A stretch of DNA of 64,000 nt from Pseudomonas sp. GM79 (lineage in GTDB: Bacteria > Pseudomonadota > Gammaproteobacteria > Pseudomonadales > Pseudomonadaceae). The position numbers were made by a program, and so were the translations under genes. The notes under the pieces were generated by a model, which saw only the letters and a program-made list of their open reading frames with translations, was not told the origin of the DNA and did not search any database. Below, piece after piece: positions 19,662 through 27,711 of the stretch. Location: positions 56,038-120,037 of the forward strand of contig NZ_AKJE01000044.1 of assembly GCF_000282495.1 (NCBI RefSeq), read 5' to 3'. The stretch's first letter is position 1, and each line of letters starts with the position of its first letter.

Positions 19662-20648
19662 ATGAAATTCGACCTCGCCTACTGCCTCAGCCTCGACGAC
19701 AAGCTGTCGATCTATGACGTGCGCGATTTGAATTTTGACGAGACGATGGAGTTCGATTCCGCCAAGGAGCATTTCCAGTGCCCCAACGATACTTGCCGTT
19801 CGGCGTTTGATGCGGCCAACGTGTTGGGGACGTTCAACGCCAAGAATGTGAATTACGTGCGCACGCCGCACTTCAAGAACATCCCCAGCACGCGGCATGT
19901 TGAGGGTTGTCCTTATGTCAGTCTGAAGACGCCGGCGTCGGGCCTGGAGGCGGACGGTGCGGAATCGGATGACGGTAGGGAGGAGCATTTTCCGTCGGAG
20001 TTGCTGCTGACTCGGCGTGAGTATGTACGTAAGCCTGCGAGCCCGGCGGTGGCAGCGGATGTCATGCGGGATGACCCAAAATCAGCTTCAGCGGCCAGTA
20101 ACGTCGAGCAGCCGATCCGGGAGTCGGCGCCGGACAAGACCAGTGTCTTCGCCCACCCGGTGGAGTGTTTTGTGTCGAACTTCGAGGACAAGGATCTGCT
20201 CAAGCGCATGCCGCTGAAGATTGGCGAACACTCGGCGCCTTATGGGTCGTTTTTCAAGAAGATCGAATATCTGCAGGACAATAAGGGGCTGATTTACTGG
20301 GGCAAGATCAAGGAGATCAAGGATTACACCCAGAGCTTTCGCATCGATTTCGAGCAGAAGGTCTGGTTCAAGCAACCGGATGAGGCGAAGAAGAAGCCTT
20401 ATTCGGTGAACGTCTATTTGAGCAAGAAGCTGATCGACAACTACCGCAAGCGCAAAGCGTTTCTGGAGGAGATCAAGCACGCGGTCGACAGTGACGCCGA
20501 GTTGTATTGCTTCTTTTATGGGGTGACGCCGGAGTTGAAGCAGGTACCGAGCAAGAAAAACCCCGAACAGACGTTCGGGGTGTTCAGTGCCAATATTGAG
20601 AACCTGGATCACTTCATTATTCGTGAAGCGCCGGGGGTTGGCGGGTAA
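19662..20648 (+). CDS. Cys/His-containing protein of unknown function
   Basis: 328 residues. The N-terminal 90 residues contain a probable zinc site: FQCPNDTC, then VRTPHFKN and HVEGCPYV, an arrangement that recalls the zinc ribbon of CoiA-like proteins. Residues 90-165 are acidic and low complexity. The C-terminal half (from about 175) is alpha/beta with basic stretches (FKKIEYLQDNKGLIYWGKI). I cannot assign a function; nucleic-acid binding is possible. The ATG at 19662 has AAGGA upstream; the open frame before it is REP-derived spacer. It lies next to an HNH nuclease gene in the accessory block. Confidence 0.7.
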   Translation: MKFDLAYCLSLDDKLSIYDVRDLNFDETMEFDSAKEHFQCPNDTCRSAFDAANVLGTFNAKNVNYVRTPHFKNIPSTRHVEGCPYVSLKTPASGLEADGAESDDGREEHFPSELLLTRREYVRKPASPAVAADVMRDDPKSASAASNVEQPIRESAPDKTSVFAHPVECFVSNFEDKDLLKRMPLKIGEHSAPYGSFFKKIEYLQDNKGLIYWGKIKEIKDYTQSFRIDFEQKVWFKQPDEAKKKPYSVNVYLSKKLIDNYRKRKAFLEEIKHAVDSDAELYCFFYGVTPELKQVPSKKNPEQTFGVFSANIENLDHFIIREAPGVGG

Positions 20649-20696
20649 GTAATCGCTGTGGCTGATATTGCGTCGGGACGGGGGCCATCGTGTCGT

Positions 20697-20930
20697 TCAA
20701 ACACGTGCTCTGCGCAGATAACGCCGATACAAAACAACCCCCATAACAATCGAAAGCATCCCAACCCCCGCATTACCCAAAAGCCAAATTGCAAAGTTCC
20801 GATGTTGGTCCGCTTCACTTTCGTAGAACGGCCCAAAGTAGTCAGACACTGCCACGAATAACAAATTAAATGCCCCAACGGCCAAGGCAACCATAAGGAT
20901 GACGAACAAGGCCCCTTTAACAATTTTCAT
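20697..20930 (-). CDS. Two-helix membrane protein linked to a broken Tae4 gene
   Basis: 77 residues. Hydrophobic helices lie at about residues 6-30 and 50-68, with a short polar loop (YESEADQHRN) and an Arg-rich end (YRRYLRRARV). Its ATG overlaps the TGA of the Tae4 remnant upstream by four bases (ATGA), as in effector-immunity pairs. Known Tae4 immunity proteins are soluble periplasmic proteins, so this one is either a different kind of partner or a passenger gene. Function unknown. Confidence 0.7.
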   Translation of the reverse strand: MKIVKGALFVILMVALAVGAFNLLFVAVSDYFGPFYESEADQHRNFAIWLLGNAGVGMLSIVMGVVLYRRYLRRARV

Positions 20931-21190
20931 ATGACCTTCCAAAACCATATTTCCTTCGACTCGTGGTAGTCGGAGAAACTGCCCTCAATGGAAAACCCCA
21001 ACTGAATACGAGGGTAGCTCAGCCAGTCCGTTAGTCTTCGCCCGTTCCATAGGTCGATATGATCGCCACTGCGATTGCCGATGGTCTCGCTTCCTCGGCG
21101 CCAGAAGTCTTTGAAGAAAATGATGCCTTGCTGCCCTTCAAGATCATCCTCGAAGTCCTTCGGCTTTATCGTTTGGCGTCGGGCTAGGGA
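20927..21190 (-). pseudogene. C-terminal remnant of a type VI secretion amidase effector (Tae4-like)
   Basis: A frame open for 87 codons up to a TGA at 20927. It contains GIIFFKDFWRRG, the motif GDHIDLWNGRRLTDWLSYPR and the end EIWFWKVI, which I recognise as the C-terminal part of Tae4, a papain-like peptidoglycan amidase delivered by T6SS. The catalytic His (in GDHIDLW) is kept, but the N-terminal half with the catalytic Cys is missing. No start codon is present, and the frame begins directly against the stop codon of the gene at 21191, so the 5' part was lost by deletion. Confidence 0.75.
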
Positions 21191-22381
21191 TTAGTCCTGA
21201 GGCAGTTCAAGTTTGACCGCGCCGGGATGTTGTTTGACCACGGCATACGGCAGCACTGACCAGCCCGGGTCATCGCAACTGCGTTGCACGCGGGCGAAGT
21301 ACGGTCCCAGGTACAGGCCTTTTGCGGTGAAGTACCAGTTGGAATAACCCCAAACGCTTTCGTGGGTGTAGTCGCAGCTGTCCTCATCCACCGGCTTCTG
21401 CATGTCGTTGGGGTACAGCGCGGTGAATTGCTTGATCAGCCACGGTACGAACACTTCGCGCTGATAGGTGAATCGTGCTTTGCTCTCTTCCTCGGTCAGG
21501 GCTGTGTCGCCCGTGCCGTCGCGATCGGCGTGCAGCAGCGGCTTGCCTTTGCCAACCCACAACACATCTTCCAGCGACAGGTTATGACCGGTATGAACGT
21601 CGAGGTTGATCGGCGAATTGCCAAAATCCGGGTGAGCGCCGCCGCAGTAATAGCTGGTGGAGATGTTCAGGCTGACCACATCGGGCGACAGGAATTGGGG
21701 ACTGACACCTTGATCGAACTCGGCATTATCTGACCCCTGCAGCACACAACCGTGGTAGCTGATGACTTCGCTCCAGAGCCGCCCCAACAATTGCTGATTG
21801 ATTCGCTGCTGGTCGGCTTTCGGGTAGCCGGACTCGACGCTGAACATGGAGAGACTGGACTCGGGCTGCGTCCACCATTGCAGGTCGTAACCCATGAAGG
21901 ACTCTTTCTTGCCCGGTTTGAGCTTCAAGCCTTGCAGGCGCAGATATTCGTAGGGGTCGCTTTTCGGCAGCGCGGCGATGAAGGGCAATGTGTCTGCCGC
22001 CGGTGTCGGGAGCTTGGCCTCGGTCAACTGCATTTGCAGAATTTTGCCCTTGGGGCTTTTCCATTCGCCCTGCCAGCCGTTGGCCGTTTCTTGCAGCTTC
22101 AGGATTGGCAGGGGTTTGTCGTCACCGTAGCGGTTGTTGCCTTCGGTTAGCGTCAGGTTTTTTTCTTGCAGCGAGCCGCTCAGCTCAAGGTCGCGATGGT
22201 ATTTCTCATAGAAGTAGCGGCCGGTGACTCCGTTCTCCTCGCTGGTATTGAGTTCCAGCACAATCGGCATCTTGCCCAGCGTGCCGGTGAACACTCGTCT
22301 CCCACCCTCGGCATGAGCAGTGGAACACAACATGAGTAACAACGCGGCGACTGGCGCGAGGCGTAACAATCCTTTGAGCAT
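21191..22381 (-). CDS. Periplasmic protein with DUF3298/RsiV-like C-terminal half
   Basis: 396 residues. The signal peptide is cleaved near AHAEGG. The N-terminal domain (to about residue 130) is beta-rich with GRYFYEKYHRDLELSGSL. The C-terminal domain (from about 230) has the DUF3298-like features SYYCGGAHPDFG, LSLEDVLW, and a late GLYLGPYF. In RsiV this fold senses lysozyme; here binding of a cell-wall hydrolase or an envelope-maintenance role is only inference. Cysteines at about 238, 272, 365 and 386 could form disulphides. It directly abuts the Tae4 remnant. Confidence 0.7.
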   Translation of the reverse strand: MLKGLLRLAPVAALLLMLCSTAHAEGGRRVFTGTLGKMPIVLELNTSEENGVTGRYFYEKYHRDLELSGSLQEKNLTLTEGNNRYGDDKPLPILKLQETANGWQGEWKSPKGKILQMQLTEAKLPTPAADTLPFIAALPKSDPYEYLRLQGLKLKPGKKESFMGYDLQWWTQPESSLSMFSVESGYPKADQQRINQQLLGRLWSEVISYHGCVLQGSDNAEFDQGVSPQFLSPDVVSLNISTSYYCGGAHPDFGNSPINLDVHTGHNLSLEDVLWVGKGKPLLHADRDGTGDTALTEEESKARFTYQREVFVPWLIKQFTALYPNDMQKPVDEDSCDYTHESVWGYSNWYFTAKGLYLGPYFARVQRSCDDPGWSVLPYAVVKQHPGAVKLELPQD

Positions 22382-22495
22382 TGATCGATCCCTGAATAAG
22401 TCGGAAGCAGCGCCGGGCAGATTGAAGGCGGCGCAGGTTGAACGAGGACGGATTATGGCGAGGTTGCAGGGGGGAATCGAGCCTCATTGCACGCC

Positions 22496-23314
22496 TCACT
22501 TCATCGCCATGCTGAGCATCACTACCACCAGCAAACCAATATAAACCCGCGCATGCACCCGATCCGGTATCCGCCCGATCCACGGCGTCGCCAGCCGAAT
22601 GCCTAGCACCGATCCAACCGTCAACACCGCAAACGCCAGCACATCTACATAACCGACAAACCACATCCCAAGATCAAACTCGGTAAACCCCGCCATCGCC
22701 ATGTAAGTCAGCGTCCCGACCACTGCAACCGGCAGACTCAACGGATTGGCCATCGACGTAGCCTTAGACATGCTCAGCCCACAACGCCGCAGCAACGGCA
22801 CGGTCATGACGCTGCCGCCCACGCCGAGAAACGTGGCGATGGTGCCGATGCCTACACCGCCGCCAGACATTTCTGCCCTGCCCAATCGCCGTGGGATTAC
22901 AGCGTCGGACTGTGTGAGAAATCCGCGTCGGAACAGGCAGTCCAGAATCGTCACGCCGAGGTAGGCGATGAAGGCAAAACGAATCAACTCGCCACTTGCC
23001 CACATCGCTGCAACGGCGCCGATGATCGCGCCCAAACCGATGAACCCGCCCAATGGCCACAGGTAATGGCGAATGAGGTTTCCGGCGCGGTGATGCTTTG
23101 CGCTGGCGATCAGGGCGTTGACGATCATCACGCAGGTCGAGGTGGCCACGGCGATGTGCATCGCCGATTGACTGATGGGGTCGTCGGCGCCGTGACTGGC
23201 CGTGAGCATGCGGTACAGCAAGGGCACGACGACGAAGCCGCCACCGAAGCCGAACAGCACGGCGGTGACGCCGGTCATGCAGCCGAAGAGTGCCAGCAAG
23301 AGGTAGAAGAACAT
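22496..23314 (-). CDS. TSUP (TauE/SafE) family membrane transporter
   Basis: 272 residues with about eight hydrophobic helices. Two related halves carry the glycine-rich motifs GFGGGFVVVPLLY (near residue 22) and GVGGSVMTVPLL (near 160), the signature of TauE/SafE anion exporters (sulphite, sulphoacetate and similar). The substrate cannot be told from sequence. The ATG at 23314 starts the first helix; the longer frame upstream runs through a REPIN and was rejected. Divergent from an AraC gene across that REPIN. Confidence 0.85.
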   Translation of the reverse strand: MFFYLLLALFGCMTGVTAVLFGFGGGFVVVPLLYRMLTASHGADDPISQSAMHIAVATSTCVMIVNALIASAKHHRAGNLIRHYLWPLGGFIGLGAIIGAVAAMWASGELIRFAFIAYLGVTILDCLFRRGFLTQSDAVIPRRLGRAEMSGGGVGIGTIATFLGVGGSVMTVPLLRRCGLSMSKATSMANPLSLPVAVVGTLTYMAMAGFTEFDLGMWFVGYVDVLAFAVLTVGSVLGIRLATPWIGRIPDRVHARVYIGLLVVVMLSMAMK

Positions 23315-23388
23315 CGCGCATCGTCCGTTGGTTGAGAGTGGTCGACGATAGAGCGATGGGGCTTGGCCTATCGCCGGTAAGTTAAGTA

Positions 23389-23500
23389 AGAGCAATCCAT
23401 GTGGGAGCGGGCTTGCTCGCGAAAGCGGTGTGTCAGGCGACATTAATGTTGGCTGTGCCGCCGTCTTCGCGAGCAAGCCCGCTCCCACATGGATTGCTCT
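23389..23500. repeat. REPIN with extended arms
   Basis: Perfect 35-bp inverted arms, 23389-23423 and 23466-23500, contain the GTGGGAGCGGGCTTGC core plus AGAGCAATCCAT. The similarity extends outward (GTAAGTTAA against TTAACTTAC), so the duplicated sequence is longer than the usual REP. Confidence 0.9.
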
Positions 23501-23548
23501 TAACTTACGGGTATTAGGGCTTGGCCTGCTTCAGCAAGTCAGCCAATA

Positions 23549-24352
23549 ATGTTTGCGTTTACGCCAACCGCTGGATACCGCTCGATGCGCAATGTTTCGA
23601 TTGATCTGCTGGACGACACGCCACGGCGGGTGGTGGCCCTCGGCACGGATTACCCCGACGGTCATCGGTTGCCGCGCCATACCCACCGGCGGGCGCAGTT
23701 GTTGTACGGCGCCACGGGGGTGATGCAGGTGAGCACGCACGACGGCAATTGGGTGGTGCCGCCGCAGCGGGCGGTGTGGATTCCGCCGGGGGTGGCGCAT
23801 GAGGTGTTGATGCTGGGGGTGAGCACTCGCAGCTTGTACATCGAACCGGGGGCGGTTGATTTGGGCAATCGTTGTCAGGTGATCAGTGTTTCGCCGTTGA
23901 TGCGGCATTTGCTGATGGAGGCGGTGGAGGTTGCGTTGGAGTACGACGAGGCCGGGCGCGATGGTGCGCTGATCGACTTGCTGCTGCACGAGTTGGCCCG
24001 TAGTGCTCACTTGCCGTTGCACATTCCGCTGCCTATGGATTCGCGGCTGCTTGGGTTGTGTCAGATGTTTCTCCAGCAACCGAACGCTCATCAATCGCCG
24101 CAACACTGGGCTGATCAGTTGCATATCAGTTTGCGTACGTTTAATCGTCTGTTCCGCCAACAGACCGGGCTGAGTTTCAGTCAATGGCGACAGCGGGCCT
24201 GTGTGGTGCTGGCTTTGGCGCGGCTGGCGGTGGGCACGCCGGTGACGCGGATTGCCCTGGATTTTGGCTACGACAGCCCGGCGGCGTTCTCGACGATGTT
24301 TCGTCGTGTGTTGGGGCAGGCACCGTCCGTTTGGTTGGAGGGGGCGAAATAG
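23549..24352 (+). CDS. AraC-family regulator with cupin N-terminus
   Basis: 267 residues. The N-terminal cupin-like sensor (HTHRRAQLLYG, then PPQRAVWIPPGVAHEV) is typical of AraC proteins of the ArgR-unrelated type. The C-terminal DNA-binding domain spans about residues 165-265, with LHISLRTFNRLFRQQTGLS and a DFGYDSPAAFSTMFRRVLG second helix-turn-helix. It is divergent from the TSUP gene, which it may control. ATG 23549 is used; ATG 23585 (MRNVSIDLL) is equally possible since neither has a clear ribosome site. Confidence 0.85.
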   Translation: MFAFTPTAGYRSMRNVSIDLLDDTPRRVVALGTDYPDGHRLPRHTHRRAQLLYGATGVMQVSTHDGNWVVPPQRAVWIPPGVAHEVLMLGVSTRSLYIEPGAVDLGNRCQVISVSPLMRHLLMEAVEVALEYDEAGRDGALIDLLLHELARSAHLPLHIPLPMDSRLLGLCQMFLQQPNAHQSPQHWADQLHISLRTFNRLFRQQTGLSFSQWRQRACVVLALARLAVGTPVTRIALDFGYDSPAAFSTMFRRVLGQAPSVWLEGAK

Positions 24353-24374
24353 AGAGCTCGCGGCAACCGCAGAA

Positions 24375-24468
24375 CCTGTGGGAGCGTGGCTTGCCCGCGA
24401 AGAACGATGACGCGTAATACCTGAAAAACCGCGGTGCATTCTTCGCGGGCAAGCCACGCTCCTACAGG
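24375..24468. repeat. REPIN
   Basis: 30-bp inverted arms 24375-24404 and 24439-24468 with a GAGCGTGGCTTGCCCGCGAAG variant core, between the convergent ends of the AraC gene and bglX. Confidence 0.88.
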
Positions 24469-24506
24469 TGCTGCGCTTGGCACTTCATTTTCTTTACTGA
24501 TCGGCC

Positions 24507-26798
24507 TTAGCCACTGCCTTGTTCTGACAGCAACTCAAAACTCTGTTCCTTCACATCCTGGGAATCCAGACCGATTTGCACCCGGAATTCGCCCGGCTCG
24601 GCGGCGTATTCCAATTGGGTGTTGAAGAACTTCAAGTCGTTCTCATTAATGCTGAAGTGGACCGCTTTCTCTTCTCCGGCCTTGAGCATGATTTTTTGAA
24701 AGTTCTTCAGTTCTTTGACCGGACGGCTGACAGAGCCAACGACATCGCGGATATACAGCTGAACCACCGTTTCGCCGTCGCGCTGACCAGTGTTCTTGAC
24801 CATGACGCTGGCGACGAGGTTGTCGGTCTTGCTCAGTGTGGTCGAGGACAGGGCCATGTCGGTCAGGCTGAAGTCGGTATAGCTCAGCCCAAAGCCGAAG
24901 GGGTAAAGCGGACCGTGGGATTGATCGAAATATTGCGACGTGTAGTTGCGAAGCGCACCCGCTATGTAGGGGCGACCGGTGTTCAAGTGGCTGTAGTAAT
25001 TGGGGATCTGCCCCACGGAGCGTGGAAAGGTGATGGGTAATTTGCCGGACGGGTTGTAGTCGCCGAACAACACATCGGCAACGGCGTTGCCTCCCTCGGA
25101 GCCGCTGTACCAGGTTTCCAGAATTGCATCGGCCTGTTTCTGCTCCTTGCCGATGGACAGTGGCCGACCGTTCATCAACACCAGTACCAGCGGTTTGCCG
25201 GTGGCTTTCAGGGCGGTGATCAATTCACTCTGGCGCCCAGGCAGGTCGAGGCTGGTTCGACTGGCCGCTTCATGAGACATGCTGCGGGGCTCGCCTACCA
25301 CTGCGATCACGACATCGGCTTGCTGTGCAGCCTTCACCGCTTCATCAATCATTTCTGCTGCCGGACGCGCGTCATTCTCGATTTTGGACACGCCCTGGTA
25401 TTCCAGGTATTTAACGACCTCCTGATCCTCTTCGAGATTGGCGCCTCGGGCATAGATCAGCGAGCCCTGGGTCATTGCGTTTTTCAGCCCGTCATAAATC
25501 GTCACCGATTGCTCGGCCACGCCGCTTGCAGACCAACTCCCCATGATGTCGACGGCACTTTTTGCCAATGGGCCTATGAGTGCGATCACGCCCTCTTTTT
25601 TCAGCGGCAAGAGGCCGTTTTCATTCTTGAGCAGCACCAATGTCTTGCGTGCTACTTCACGGGCCTGGGCTCTGTGCAGACGGTGTTCGGCGTTGTTATC
25701 AGCGGGGTCTTCACTGGCAATGCCGATGCGCCGGTAAGGGTCTTCGAACAGCCCCATGTCGTACTTGGCCCCCAGCACTTCCCGCACTGCGTTATCGATA
25801 TTGCTCTGGGAAATAGCGCCCGACTCAAGCAGCCCCTGTAGCTCCGGACCATAGGAGAAGTCGTTCATGCTCATATCGACGCCGGCCTTGATCGCGAGCC
25901 TGGCGGCTTCGCGGTGATTCTTCGCCACGCCATGCTGAACCAGATCGTTTATCCCGTTGTGGTCGCTGATGACCAGTCCCTTGAAGCCCCATGCTTTGCG
26001 CAGCAGGTCTTGCATCAACCAGGCGTTGGAAGCGGCTGGCACGCCATTTATCGAGTTAAGCGCGACCATCATCGCCCCCGCGCCCCCCTCAATTGCCGAA
26101 CGATAAGGTGGCAGGTAATCCTGATGCATTCTGGCCAGGCCCATGTCGACGCTGTTGTAGTCGCGCCCACCCTCGACAGCCCCATACAACGCAAAATGTT
26201 TGGCGCTGGCCATGATGCTGTCGGGTGCATTCGGGCTTGCGCCCTGGTAGGCCTGAACCATCGCTTTGGCAATGCGCGAAACGAGGTAGGTGTCTTCGCC
26301 AAAGCCTTCGGAAGTGCGTCCCCAGCGAGGATCCCGGGCGATATCTATCATCGGGGCGAAGGTCAGGTCGATACCGTCCGCACTGGCTTCTTTTGCCGCT
26401 ATCCGACCGCTTAGCTCAATAGCGCCAATGTCCCAACTGGAGGCCAACGCCAGACCAATGGGGAAAATGGTTCGATGGCCGTGTATCACGTCCCAGCCGA
26501 AAAACATCGGGATTTTCAGGCGGCTTTGTTGAGACGCGTCCTGCATGGGGCGGTTTACGAAACGGCTTACAGAGCCGTAGGTACCACCGATTCGCCCGGC
26601 GGCGATCTCTTCGCGTATTTTTTCGGGCGTCATCTTTTCATCAATAGCGATCAGCCGCAGTTGGCCGATTTTTTCCTCCAGGGTCATTTGATTTATCAGG
26701 TCGCTGACAAAGGCCTCTTTGCTCAACGATGCCATATCAGCCGCGACGGGCAAGCTTGTAAAACCGATCAGGGCACATAACAGACGTAGTCTTTTCAT
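24507..26798 (-). CDS. bglX: Periplasmic beta-glucosidase, glycoside hydrolase family 3
   Basis: 763 residues, the size of BglX. A signal peptide (MKRLRLLCALIGFTSLPVAA) is followed by the GH3 N-terminal barrel (RWGRTSEGFGED; nucleophile Asp in GLVISDHNGIND near residue 290), the C-terminal alpha/beta sandwich (LVLLKNENGLLPL) and a fibronectin-III-like end (TVVQLYIRDVVGSVSRPVKE). It hydrolyses beta-glucosides in the periplasm. Single gene with 275 bp of upstream sequence before a divergent HTH gene. Confidence 0.95.
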   Translation of the reverse strand: MKRLRLLCALIGFTSLPVAADMASLSKEAFVSDLINQMTLEEKIGQLRLIAIDEKMTPEKIREEIAAGRIGGTYGSVSRFVNRPMQDASQQSRLKIPMFFGWDVIHGHRTIFPIGLALASSWDIGAIELSGRIAAKEASADGIDLTFAPMIDIARDPRWGRTSEGFGEDTYLVSRIAKAMVQAYQGASPNAPDSIMASAKHFALYGAVEGGRDYNSVDMGLARMHQDYLPPYRSAIEGGAGAMMVALNSINGVPAASNAWLMQDLLRKAWGFKGLVISDHNGINDLVQHGVAKNHREAARLAIKAGVDMSMNDFSYGPELQGLLESGAISQSNIDNAVREVLGAKYDMGLFEDPYRRIGIASEDPADNNAEHRLHRAQAREVARKTLVLLKNENGLLPLKKEGVIALIGPLAKSAVDIMGSWSASGVAEQSVTIYDGLKNAMTQGSLIYARGANLEEDQEVVKYLEYQGVSKIENDARPAAEMIDEAVKAAQQADVVIAVVGEPRSMSHEAASRTSLDLPGRQSELITALKATGKPLVLVLMNGRPLSIGKEQKQADAILETWYSGSEGGNAVADVLFGDYNPSGKLPITFPRSVGQIPNYYSHLNTGRPYIAGALRNYTSQYFDQSHGPLYPFGFGLSYTDFSLTDMALSSTTLSKTDNLVASVMVKNTGQRDGETVVQLYIRDVVGSVSRPVKELKNFQKIMLKAGEEKAVHFSINENDLKFFNTQLEYAAEPGEFRVQIGLDSQDVKEQSFELLSEQGSG

Positions 26799-27019
26799 GA
26801 TTCCCTTCCCTGCATAACGCTGTGGCGCACTGCGTCATAAACGCCACCTTCCCTGAATTGAAAATCAGAAAGCTGACGTTCAATCATTGCTGCTCACGGG
26901 CGTTGAAAGCCTTGAGCTTTCAGGTTCCCGCATAGAAACAGCGTAGTCGCTCCCCAGCGCCTGCCGGAGCAAAAAATAGAATCGATCAAAAAAATGAGTT
27001 TGATCCGGGACCAAAACAA

Positions 27020-27035
27020 CTGTACAAAAACACAG
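27020..27035 (+). promoter_or_regulatory. LexA box
   Basis: CTGTACAAAAACACAG fits CTGT-N8-ACAG, the LexA operator of gamma-proteobacteria including Pseudomonas. A -10-like TATATT follows directly at 27036, so bound LexA would cover the promoter of the HTH gene at 27074. Only 38 bp separate the box from the start codon. Confidence 0.75.
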
Positions 27036-27073
27036 TATATTTTGAATCGGCACTCTCGAGCCCGGAGAACACC

Positions 27074-27391
27074 ATGGCCACTCTTGCGATGAAAATCACC
27101 CTGGAACGTATCGCCCTCTTCCAGTTCACCCCCGCCCACTGTGCCCAGGCCCGAGCGATGCTGGGCTGGAGTGTTGAAGAGTTGTCCGAGGAATCCGGGG
27201 TTTCCATTGACGCCATTCAGCGCTTCGAGGCAGAACGCGATGTGCTCGATGTCACCCGGCTGGCGTTGGCGTATCGGTTTGAGTCGCAAGGCCTGGTGTT
27301 CTTCCCGGGATTTGCACCGGGCAGAGGGATGAATGTGAGAGGGTCGACACCGGATCCGGTGGGGCGGGCGGATTATGCAATGGTTGAGTGA
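27074..27391 (+). CDS. Small XRE-type helix-turn-helix regulator, probably SOS-controlled
   Basis: 105 residues. A single HTH_XRE domain lies at about residues 22-75: CAQARAMLGWSVEELSEESG, then IDAIQRFEAERDVL, followed by RFESQGLVFFPGF, the pattern of short chromosomal DNA-binding proteins. The start lies 10 nt after CGGAGA. A LexA box covers its promoter, so it should be induced by DNA damage. It is followed 11 bp later by a second small HTH gene. Confidence 0.8.
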   Translation: MATLAMKITLERIALFQFTPAHCAQARAMLGWSVEELSEESGVSIDAIQRFEAERDVLDVTRLALAYRFESQGLVFFPGFAPGRGMNVRGSTPDPVGRADYAMVE

Positions 27392-27402
27392 GGTGTCAGC
27401 GA

Positions 27403-27663
27403 ATGAATGAAATCGATGGAAACAACCGCTGCGTTCATGAGGCGCCGGGCTATCCCGAGGCGGGTGAGATGCGAGCCAAAGCCGGACACGTTATGAAGAT
27501 TGGCCTGCTCCTCCAAAACGGTCGGCTGAGCAAGACTGAGGCCGCGCAAAGGCTCGGATTGTCTCAGGAAGAACTGGACGAATTACTGAGTGGAAAATTC
27601 CGCGATTTGACCGTGGCAAAAATCTCGGAATATCCAAACCTGCTACTGGATGAACGTAGATAA
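27403..27663 (+). CDS. Small HTH protein, HigA-like/COG5606 type
   Basis: 86 residues. The helix-turn-helix at about residues 38-60 reads LSKTEAAQRLGLSQEELDEL and continues SGKFRDLTVAKI, as in the COG5606 XRE group often paired with RelE/HigB toxins. No toxin gene is next to it. Its start lies 11 bp after the LexA-linked HTH gene, so they probably share a transcript. The ATG at 27403 is used; a GTG five codons earlier overlaps the upstream gene. Confidence 0.65.
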   Translation: MNEIDGNNRCVHEAPGYPEAGEMRAKAGHVMKIGLLLQNGRLSKTEAAQRLGLSQEELDELLSGKFRDLTVAKISEYPNLLLDERR

Positions 27664-27673
27664 ATCCAGAACT

Positions 27674-27700
27674 CGGGCCGCTCCCACGGCAAGCGGCCCG
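27674..27700. terminator. GC-rich hairpin between convergent genes
   Basis: CGGGCCGCT and AGCGGCCCG form a perfect 9-bp stem with a 9-nt loop between the convergent ends at 27663 and 27712. There is no T-run, so its strength as a terminator is uncertain. Confidence 0.5.
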
Positions 27701-27711
27701 GCAGCACAACA

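Noticed and set aside
27403..27663. Toxin-antitoxin module
   Set aside because: The HigA-like HTH protein has no toxin gene on either side.
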